From NCBI GenBank assembly GCA_013813135.1, contig JACCSF010000386.1:1-10436 (forward strand): a DNA stretch of 10,436 nucleotides. Direction: 5' to 3'. Positions 5,571 through 10,436 of this stretch are shown in pieces. The notes under the pieces were generated by a model, which saw only the letters and a list, made by a program, of their open reading frames with translations, was not told the origin of the DNA and did not search any database. The stretch is from Thermoleophilaceae bacterium (GTDB taxonomy: Bacteria > Actinomycetota > Thermoleophilia > Solirubrobacterales > Thermoleophilaceae). The position numbers and the translations under genes were made by a program. Position 1 is the first letter of the stretch, and every line of letters starts with the position of its first letter.

Positions 5571-6506
5571 TTGGCCACCGAGGTAGGCATCAAGGAGCTG
5601 CTGGAAGCCGGGGTTCACTTCGGCCACCAGACGCGCCGGTGGAATCCCAAGATGCGCCGCTTCATCTTCGGCGAGCGCGGCGGGATCCACATCATCGATT
5701 TGCAGAAGACCGACCGGCTGCTGCACCAGGCGCAGGAGTTCGCCGGCGAGCTCGCCGGGCGCGGCGGCACCGTTCTGTTCGTGGGCACGAAGAAGCAGGC
5801 CCGGGACACCGTCCGCGAGGCCGCCGAGAGCTGCGGCATGCCCTACGTGAACCAGCGCTGGCTGGGCGGGCTGCTCACGAACTTCCAGACGATCTCCAAG
5901 CGCATCAGGCGCCTGCACGAGCTGCGTGAGTGGACCGAGAGCGGCAGCATGGACCTGCTGCCGGTGCGCGAGCGCATCGGCGCGATCTCCGAGCGCGACA
6001 AGCTCGAGACGAACCTCGGCGGAGTGGCGGACATGCAGCGCCCGCCCGACGCCATGTTCGTGGTCGACCTGAAGACCGAGGCGATCGGCGTGCGGGAGGC
6101 CGTGCGCCTGAAGATCCCGATCATCGGGCTGGTAGACACCAACTGCGACCCGGATCCCGTGAACTACGTGATCCCGGGCAACGACGACGCGATCCGCTCC
6201 TGCCGGGCCGTGATCCAGGCCGTGGCCGACGTGGTCGGCGAGCGCTCCGCTCGCTTCCGCGCGGAGGAGGAGGCGGCTCGCCGCGAACGCGAGGAGCAGG
6301 AGCGCCGCGAGGCCGAGGAGAAGGCTCAGCGCGAAGCCGATGAGCGCGAGCGACAGGAGGCCGAGGAGCGCGCCCGCCGCGAGTCCGAGGAGGCCGGCTT
6401 CTCCCCGGACGAGCCTGCCACTCCGAGCGGCACCCGCCCCGAGGCGGCCGCCGGCGCCGCGGCGCCGCGCGAGCGCCGCACGTTCGATCCAGACGACGAT
6501 TCCTAG
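5571..6506 (+). CDS. rpsB: 30S ribosomal protein S2 with long charged C-terminal extension
   Basis: A 311-residue small-subunit ribosomal protein that binds 16S rRNA late in assembly near the head-body junction. The S2 core spans about residues 1-226: IKELLEAGVHFGHQTRRWNPKM (7-28), FGERGGIHIIDLQKT (33-47), VLFVGTKKQA (68-77), YVNQRWLGGLLTNFQTI (92-108), and PDAMFVVDLKTEAI with IIGLVDTNCDPD (159-195). Bacterial S2 is usually 230-260 residues. Here about 50 residues rich in Glu, Arg and Ala (about 226-275) follow, predicted to be a highly charged helix or coiled coil. A Pro/Ala/Gly-rich linker and an acidic end (FDPDDDS) come next. The extension keeps the GC-rich codon use of the core, so it is a real part of the gene. 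An open frame continues upstream to 5346, but those residues show no S2 similarity and cross the terminator. It heads the rpsB-tsf-pyrH-frr-uppS-cdsA operon. Confidence 0.96.
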   Translation: MATEVGIKELLEAGVHFGHQTRRWNPKMRRFIFGERGGIHIIDLQKTDRLLHQAQEFAGELAGRGGTVLFVGTKKQARDTVREAAESCGMPYVNQRWLGGLLTNFQTISKRIRRLHELREWTESGSMDLLPVRERIGAISERDKLETNLGGVADMQRPPDAMFVVDLKTEAIGVREAVRLKIPIIGLVDTNCDPDPVNYVIPGNDDAIRSCRAVIQAVADVVGERSARFRAEEEAARREREEQERREAEEKAQREADERERQEAEERARRESEEAGFSPDEPATPSGTRPEAAAGAAAPRERRTFDPDDDS

Positions 6507-6521
6507 AGGAGACAGAGGAAG

Positions 6522-7133
6522 TTGAGCATCGCCATATCGGCACAAGACGTGAAGGCCCTGCGCGACCGCACCGGGGCCGGCATCATGGACGCCAAGTCGG
6601 CCCTGCAGGAGTCCGGCGGCGACGTTGACAAGGCGATCGACATCCTGCGCGTGAAGGGCCAGGCCTCGGCGGCCAGGCGCGGCGGGCGCACCGCGGCTGA
6701 GGGAGTGGTGTCGACCTACATTCACGCCGGCGGGAAGATCGGCGTACTGGTCGAGGTCGACTGCGAGACCGACTTCGTCGCCCGCACCGAGCAGTTCCAG
6801 GAGTTCGCCCGCGAGGTCGCGCTGCACGTGGCAGCGGCAAGCCCGCTCTATGTGTCCGACGAGGACGTGCCCGAGGAGGACAAGGCGGCCGAGCTGCGCG
6901 TGCTGCGCGAGCAGGCCGCCGCGGAGGGCAAGCCCGAGCACGTGCAGGAGAAGATCGTCGAGGGCCGCCTGAACAAGTGGCTCGAACAGGTCGTGCTGCT
7001 CCACCAGTCGCACATCAACGACGAGAAGCACAGCGGCAGGACCCTCGAAGAGCTGCGGGCCGAGCTGGCGGCCAAAACCGGCGAGAACATCGTGGTGCGC
7101 CGCTTCGCGCGGTTCCAGGTCGGGGAGGAGTGA
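6522..7133 (+). CDS. tsf: Translation elongation factor Ts, short form
   Basis: A 203-residue cytoplasmic nucleotide exchange factor that releases GDP from EF-Tu. The N-terminal UBA-like domain shows VKALRDRTGAGIMDAKSAL (10-28) and GGDVDKAIDILRVKG (32-46). The core follows with EGVVSTYIHAGGKIGVLVEVDCETDFVAR (60-88); Thr83-Asp84-Phe85-Val86 is the conserved TDFV motif that contacts EF-Tu. At 203 residues it is much shorter than E. coli (about 283) and Streptomyces (about 278) EF-Ts and closer to the Thermus protein (about 196). It therefore appears to have one core subdomain instead of two, and by analogy may work as a dimer. The start is TTG at 6522: AGAGGAG (6505-6511) lies 10 nt upstream, overlapping the rpsB stop codon. 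A second purine run directly abuts the TTG. The stop shares GTGA with the pyrH start. Confidence 0.95.
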   Translation: MSIAISAQDVKALRDRTGAGIMDAKSALQESGGDVDKAIDILRVKGQASAARRGGRTAAEGVVSTYIHAGGKIGVLVEVDCETDFVARTEQFQEFAREVALHVAAASPLYVSDEDVPEEDKAAELRVLREQAAAEGKPEHVQEKIVEGRLNKWLEQVVLLHQSHINDEKHSGRTLEELRAELAAKTGENIVVRRFARFQVGEE

Positions 7134-7891
7134 CCCCGGCTGGGCGCAAGCACCCGGCTCGGCCGGGTGCGCGCGATGCAGCTTTCCACCGGATCCTGCT
7201 GAAGCTCTCGGGAGAGGCGCTGATGGGCGACCTCTCCTACGGAGCCGATCCCGACCGCATCGCCGCCATCGCCCGCGCGATCGCAGGCGTCACGGAGCGC
7301 GGCGTCCAGATGGCCGTCGTGGTCGGCGGGGGCAACATCTACCGCGGGCTGACCGGCGCGGCGGAGGGCATGGATCGCGCCACCGGCGACTACATGGGGA
7401 TGCTGGCCACGGTCCTCAACGCGCTCGCCCTCCAGGACGCGCTGGAGAAGGCGGGGGCGGTCACGCGCGTGCTGTCGGCGCTGCATATCCGCGAGGTGGC
7501 CGAGCCGTACATCCAGCGCCGCGCGATCCGGCACCTCGAGAAGGGACGCGTGGTGATCTTCGCGGCCGGCACCGGCAACCCGTTCTTCACGACCGACACG
7601 GCGGCCGCCGTCCGCGGTCTCGAGATCGGGGCCGAGGCGCTGCTGATGGCCAAGAACGGCGTCGAGGGTGTCTTCAGCGCCGACCCGGCGTCGGACCCGA
7701 CCGCCGAGTTCATCCCCGAGATCAGCCACCAGGCGGCGATCGAGCAGCGGCTCGCCGTGATGGACTCCACCGCGCTCTCGCTCTGCATGGACAACGGCCT
7801 GCCGATCTATGTCTTCAACTTGGACGACGAGGGCAACATCGACCGGATAGTGTGCGGCGAGCGCGTGGGAACTGTGGTGAGCAGCGCATGA
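7130..7891 (+). CDS. pyrH: UMP kinase
   Basis: A 253-residue cytoplasmic kinase of the amino-acid-kinase fold that phosphorylates UMP to UDP with ATP in pyrimidine nucleotide synthesis; bacterial forms are hexamers controlled by GTP and UTP. Motifs are RILLKLSGEALMGD (21-34, phosphate binding), VVVGGGNIYRG (64-73, Gly-rich loop), DYMGMLATVLNALALQDALE (87-106), AGTGNPFFTTDTAAAVR (146-162) and ALLMAKNGVEGVFSADP (170-186). The frame stays open upstream into tsf, but that part is a shadow of tsf. GTG at 7130 overlaps the tsf stop, and GGGGAGG lies almost against it, so translational coupling is likely. No alternative ATG, GTG or TTG follows before the KLSGEA motif. The first 19 residues are thus a non-conserved, basic lead whose DNA encodes a strong hairpin. 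The stop overlaps the frr start (ATGA). Confidence 0.95.
   Translation: MTPAGRKHPARPGARDAAFHRILLKLSGEALMGDLSYGADPDRIAAIARAIAGVTERGVQMAVVVGGGNIYRGLTGAAEGMDRATGDYMGMLATVLNALALQDALEKAGAVTRVLSALHIREVAEPYIQRRAIRHLEKGRVVIFAAGTGNPFFTTDTAAAVRGLEIGAEALLMAKNGVEGVFSADPASDPTAEFIPEISHQAAIEQRLAVMDSTALSLCMDNGLPIYVFNLDDEGNIDRIVCGERVGTVVSSA
7150..7170 (+). other. Perfect hairpin inside the 5' end of pyrH
   Basis: GCACCCGGC (7150-7158) and GCCGGGTGC (7162-7170) form a perfect 9-bp stem with a TCG loop. GCGC at 7144-7147 and 7171-7174 could extend it past a two-base AA bulge. It sits about 20 nt after the pyrH start codon, within codons for the non-conserved lead. No U-run follows, so it is not a normal terminator. 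A role in setting pyrH translation or in mRNA processing is speculative. Confidence 0.45.
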
Positions 7892-8457
7892 ATGACGACG
7901 TCATCAAGGATTTTCTGGACGAGGCGCAGGGTCGCATGAAGAAGTCCGTCGACGCCACGCGCATCGAGTTCTCCAGCGTGCGCACCGGTCGCGCGTCGCC
8001 GCACCTGCTCGACCGCATCGAGGTCGACTACTACGGCGCCACCACGCCGCTCAAGCAGCTCTCGCAGATCTCGGCGACCGAGGCGCGGCTGCTCACGATC
8101 ACGCCCTACGACAAGAACTCGATCAAGACGATCGAGAAGTCGATCCTGGAGTCCGACGTGGGTCTGACCCCGTCGAACGACGGACAGGTGATCCGGCTCC
8201 AGATCCCCGAGCTGACAGAGGAGCGCCGCCGCGAGCTGGTGAAGGTGGTGCACGGGATCGCCGAGCAGGGACGCGTGGCGGTGCGCAACATCCGCCGCGA
8301 CGTGATGCACGACCTGCGCGAGTTGAAGAACGAGGGCGAGGTCGGCTCCGACGACGAGCATCGCGCCGAGTCCGAGCTGCAGAAGCTGACGGACGGGCAG
8401 ATCGGCGAGATCGACACCGCGCTCGCCGGCAAGGAAGCTGAAATCCTCGAGGTGTGA
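7888..8457 (+). CDS. frr: Ribosome recycling factor
   Basis: A 189-residue cytoplasmic factor that, with EF-G, splits the post-termination ribosome. The length matches the family (about 185). The first domain-I helix (DVIKDFLDEAQGRMKKSVDA) leads into VRTGRASPHLLDRIEVDYYG (31-50) and TPLKQLSQISATEARLLTITPYD (53-75), which cover domain II. TEERRRELVKVV (110-121) and AVRNIRRDVMHDLREL (131-146) form the second long helix with the conserved Arg133. ATG at 7888 overlaps the pyrH stop as ATGA and is chosen over a GTG-type start 36 nt upstream, because MNDDV is where the RRF fold begins. The final GTG triplet region overlaps uppS by 4 nt. The frr gene directly after pyrH is the standard bacterial order. 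Confidence 0.97.
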   Translation: MNDDVIKDFLDEAQGRMKKSVDATRIEFSSVRTGRASPHLLDRIEVDYYGATTPLKQLSQISATEARLLTITPYDKNSIKTIEKSILESDVGLTPSNDGQVIRLQIPELTEERRRELVKVVHGIAEQGRVAVRNIRRDVMHDLRELKNEGEVGSDDEHRAESELQKLTDGQIGEIDTALAGKEAEILEV

Positions 8458-9134
8458 CGCCTCCAGGCGGCGCCCGGGCACGCTACGTCGCGATCATCAC
8501 GGACGGCAACGGGCGCTGGGCACAGCGCCGTGGGCTGCCCGTCCTGGCCGGCCACGAATCCGGCGCCGACGTCGTCAAGGCGCGCCTGCGCGACGCCGTC
8601 GAGTTCGGCATCGAACAGCTCACCGTCTACTCGTTCTCCACCGAGAACTGGACTCGCCCGCGGGCCGAGGTCGACGGCCTGATGGGGATGTTCGCCAACC
8701 GCATAGACCGCGAGACGCCAGAGCTCGACGAGGAAGGCGTGCGCATGCGCTTCGTGGGGCGCCGCGAGGGCCTCAACGCCGAGCTGGTCCGGCGCATGGA
8801 CTGGGCCGAGAGCACGACCGCGTCCAACGACCGCATCACGCTCTTCGTAGCCTTCAACTACGGCGGCAGGGCGGAGATCGTGGACGCGGCGCGAACCTTC
8901 ACAGGGGAGACGGAGGACGACTTCCGGCGCCACCTCTACGCACCTGACATGCACGATCCCGATCTCCTGATCCGTACGAGCGGCGAGCAGCGCATCTCGA
9001 ACTACCTGCTCTGGCAGCTCGCCTACTCCGAGTTCGTGTTCCGCGACGAGCTGTGGCCGGATTTCTCGCGTGAGGTGTTCCAGGAGTCCCTGGAGGAGTA
9101 CGCGGCGCGCCGGCGCCGGTTCGGGGCGAGGTAG
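8454..9134 (+). CDS. uppS: Isoprenyl (di-/undecaprenyl) diphosphate synthase, cis-prenyltransferase
   Basis: A 226-residue cis-prenyltransferase that extends an allylic diphosphate with IPP units to make the polyprenyl carrier for peptidoglycan and other wall polymers. It acts at the cytoplasmic face of the membrane. VAIITDGNGRWAQRRGLPVLAGH (12-34) contains catalytic Asp17 and the diphosphate-binding loop. TVYSFSTENWTRP (57-69), FVAFNYGGRAEIVDA (131-145) and the signature DLLIRTSGEQRISNYLLWQLAYSEFVF (170-196) follow, then LWPDF (200-204). Most homologues have IIMDGNG; here Met is Thr. It is a little shorter than the usual 240-255, mainly between NYGGR and DLLIRT. GTG at 8454 overlaps the frr stop (GTGA). 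Product chain length cannot be read from these motifs. Confidence 0.95.
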   Translation: MTPPGGARARYVAIITDGNGRWAQRRGLPVLAGHESGADVVKARLRDAVEFGIEQLTVYSFSTENWTRPRAEVDGLMGMFANRIDRETPELDEEGVRMRFVGRREGLNAELVRRMDWAESTTASNDRITLFVAFNYGGRAEIVDAARTFTGETEDDFRRHLYAPDMHDPDLLIRTSGEQRISNYLLWQLAYSEFVFRDELWPDFSREVFQESLEEYAARRRRFGAR

Positions 9135-9137
9135 CGC

Positions 9138-10013
9138 GTGGCGACGACGAACGCGCCGCGCCGCCGAGAGGCGCCGCCCCGGCGCGGCGGCGGTTCCGAC
9201 CTCGGGGCGCGGGTGCTCGTGGCCCTGATCGCGGCGCCGGTCGCGATCGTGATGGTGTGGAAGGGCGGCGAGCTGTTCACCCTGGGACTGGCGGTGCTCG
9301 GGGTGATCGCGCTCGGCGAGCTGTACGGCCTGATGGAGCGCGTCCGGCCGCCCGCACTCGCCGGCTTCCTGACGCTCATCGCGCTGCTCACGGCCGCCTT
9401 CTACGGCGAGCCGCGCCACGTCGTGATGGTGCTCGTGGCGGCGTTCCCGGTGACCTTCCTGCTGGCCCTGGCACGCCCGCGCCGCGCCAACGTCTCGTGG
9501 GCGATCGCAGCGACGATGTTCGGGGTGCTCTGGATCGGGCTGCCGATGGTGCACGCGATCTGGCTGCGCGACCTTGCGATCGAGCAGGACGGCGACGCGA
9601 TCACCACGGGCATGGGCCTGGTGTTCGACGTCCTGATCGCGACCTTCATCGGCGACACGTTCGCCTACTTCGTGGGGCGTGGATACGGGCGCTCGCCGTT
9701 CGCCCCGCTGATCTCGCCGAACAAGACGCTCGAAGGGCTGGTCGGCGGCGTCGTGGGGGGCACGCTGGCCTTCTGGTGCGCCGGGCTCTACCAGGACTGG
9801 CTGACCGGCTGGGACGCGCTCCTGATCGGCTTTCTCGTGGCCATCACCGCTCCGCTCGGCGATCTGTTCGAGTCGCTCATCAAGCGCGACCTCCAGGTGA
9901 AGGACACGGGCAGGCTGTTCGGCGCCCACGGCGGCGTGCTCGATCGCCTGGACGCGGTGCTCTTCACGATCGTGGTCGGCTACTACGCCGCGGTCGGGCT
10001 GGGATACGGCTGA
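9138..10013 (+). CDS. cdsA: Phosphatidate cytidylyltransferase (CDP-diacylglycerol synthase)
   Basis: A 291-residue integral membrane enzyme that converts phosphatidic acid plus CTP into CDP-diacylglycerol, the precursor of phosphatidylglycerol, cardiolipin and phosphatidylinositol. A basic cytoplasmic lead (RRREAPPRRGGG) precedes about eight membrane segments. The motif around Asp173 (GDTFAYFVGRGYG, then ISPNKTLEG at 192-200) is typical. The family signature occupies 246-272: Ser246, Lys249-Arg250, Lys255-Asp256, His264-Gly-Gly and Asp269-Arg270-x-Asp272 all match the CdsA pattern. GTG at 9138 lies 3 nt after the uppS stop, with GAGGT 5 nt upstream. It is the last gene of the rpsB operon seen here. 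Placement after uppS is the usual order and couples carrier-lipid and phospholipid synthesis. In many bacteria dxr and rseP follow; here a convergent gene ends the run. Confidence 0.95.
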   Translation: MATTNAPRRREAPPRRGGGSDLGARVLVALIAAPVAIVMVWKGGELFTLGLAVLGVIALGELYGLMERVRPPALAGFLTLIALLTAAFYGEPRHVVMVLVAAFPVTFLLALARPRRANVSWAIAATMFGVLWIGLPMVHAIWLRDLAIEQDGDAITTGMGLVFDVLIATFIGDTFAYFVGRGYGRSPFAPLISPNKTLEGLVGGVVGGTLAFWCAGLYQDWLTGWDALLIGFLVAITAPLGDLFESLIKRDLQVKDTGRLFGAHGGVLDRLDAVLFTIVVGYYAAVGLGYG

Positions 10014-10026
10014 GCCGCAAGCTCAG
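10010..10026. terminator. Small hairpin between convergent stop codons
   Basis: CTGAGC (10010-10015) and GCTCAG (10021-10026) form a 6-bp stem with a CGCAA loop. The left arm contains the TGA of cdsA, and the right arm, read on the minus strand, contains the TGA of the SCP2 gene. Only 9 nt separate the two genes. There is no T-run, so its efficiency as a bidirectional terminator is doubtful. Confidence 0.3.
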
Positions 10027-10436
10027 AATTGCGGCGGCGCGCCGAACATCTCCGGCACGCGCGTGGCCAGCGTGAGGTCTCCCTGTACGTCGAAGCGGCC
10101 AGAGAAGAGCAGCTCCTGAGGCTCGACCTCCTCGGCGATCAGGCGCGCGAAGTCCGGCACGCTGAGCTTGAACGTGACGGCCGGTGAGCTCTCGAAGCCC
10201 GCGACGACGGTGGCGGCGCCCTCGCGCACGCGCACGGTCCAGCGCGACGGCCTCTTGCCGTTGCCGTGGTGGGCCAGCTCGTAGGCGATGTCGCCCTCGA
10301 AGCCGAACGCCAGCTTGGGCTCGAACTGGCGCGCCATCCCGGTGAAGATCGCTCGCTGGGCAAGGTCGCTGCCGAAGCGGCGCTCCAGCTGAGCGTCGCT
10401 GGCGCCGCGGACCAGGCGGGCGAGCGCCCCCTGACC
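10023..10436 (-). CDS. Partial SCP2 sterol-binding domain protein
   Basis: The minus frame is open to the right window edge; 137 C-terminal residues are visible and the N-terminus is missing. An internal ATG at 10337 is not taken as the start because coding-like sequence continues upstream of it (ARLVRGASDAQLERRFGSD, then LAQRAIFTGMARQF). The rest matches an SCP2-like fold: FGFEGDIAYELAHHGNGKRPSRWTVRVREG, then a strand pair with VTFKLSVPDFARLIAEEVEPQELLFSGRFDVQGDLTLA. The last part is the typical helix-plus-strand end, where a ..FSGRFDVQGDLTLA.. stretch precedes the C-terminus. SCP2 domains bind lipids or acyl-CoA in a hydrophobic pocket; the ligand in bacteria is mostly unknown. The gene is convergent with cdsA and so is not part of its operon. 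Confidence 0.75.
   Translation of the reverse strand, partial: GQGALARLVRGASDAQLERRFGSDLAQRAIFTGMARQFEPKLAFGFEGDIAYELAHHGNGKRPSRWTVRVREGAATVVAGFESSPAVTFKLSVPDFARLIAEEVEPQELLFSGRFDVQGDLTLATRVPEMFGAPPQF

Noticed and set aside
5427..7031. 534-codon minus-strand open frame over rpsB and tsf
   Set aside because: Antisense shadow of two certain genes; Leu/Ala/His-rich low-complexity translation.
6977..7129. N-terminal extension of pyrH into tsf
   Set aside because: These codons are the tsf gene read in another frame; the GTGA overlap start at 7130 is sufficient.
8106..9929. 607-codon minus-strand open frame across frr, uppS and cdsA
   Set aside because: It crosses three well-supported genes, is rich in Arg/His/Asp/Glu in a shadow-like pattern, and has no domain match.
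1..10436. CRISPR arrays, insertion sequences, phage or defence genes, tRNAs
   Set aside because: No regularly spaced repeats, transposase motifs, terminal inverted repeats or tRNA-like cloverleaf were seen; composition is even along the window.

Overview
The window is very GC-rich (roughly 70% by eye), with strong G/C third-position bias, frequent GTG and TTG starts, and genes packed with 1-4 nt stop/start overlaps. Together with the gene order this points to a high-GC actinobacterium. The combination of a short EF-Ts, an SCP2-domain neighbour and a secreted Kelch/LamG oxidase makes the class Thermoleophilia (Solirubrobacterales/Gaiellales type) my best guess. That placement is an inference; no rRNA is present to test it.

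Left part (1-2836, minus strand): two genes for exported or membrane-anchored proteins. The upstream one encodes an 801-residue secreted copper-radical oxidase of the galactose oxidase/glyoxal oxidase/GlxA superfamily, with Kelch propeller, C-terminal early-set domain, IPT/TIG domain and a terminal LamG-like domain. All predicted copper and cofactor residues are visible. Its 3' neighbour runs off the left edge and looks like a membrane-anchored beta-propeller-type protein.

Centre and right (2954-10013, plus strand): a core housekeeping block, proC - yggT - lspA - rluD-family gene, then a strong terminator hairpin and a leader, then rpsB - tsf - pyrH - frr - uppS - cdsA. The second group is a widely conserved translation/envelope-lipid operon: ribosomal protein S2, EF-Ts, UMP kinase, ribosome recycling factor, undecaprenyl-diphosphate synthase and CDP-diglyceride synthase. 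The first group carries proline synthesis, a small YggT membrane protein, lipoprotein signal peptidase and a 23S-type pseudouridine synthase. Most junctions overlap, which implies translational coupling.

Right edge (10023-10436, minus strand): the C-terminal part of an SCP2 sterol-carrier-like protein, convergent with cdsA. Only 9 nt separate the two stop codons, and a small hairpin spans both.

No tRNA, rRNA, CRISPR array, insertion sequence, phage gene or attachment site was seen. No stretch over 300 bases lacks a gene; the longest gap (5393-5570) holds a terminator, a possible promoter and a structured rpsB leader. This is mostly an ordinary core region. The items most worth a second look are the copper-radical oxidase with its LamG tail, the possible alternative-pairing rpsB leader, and the long charged tail on S2.
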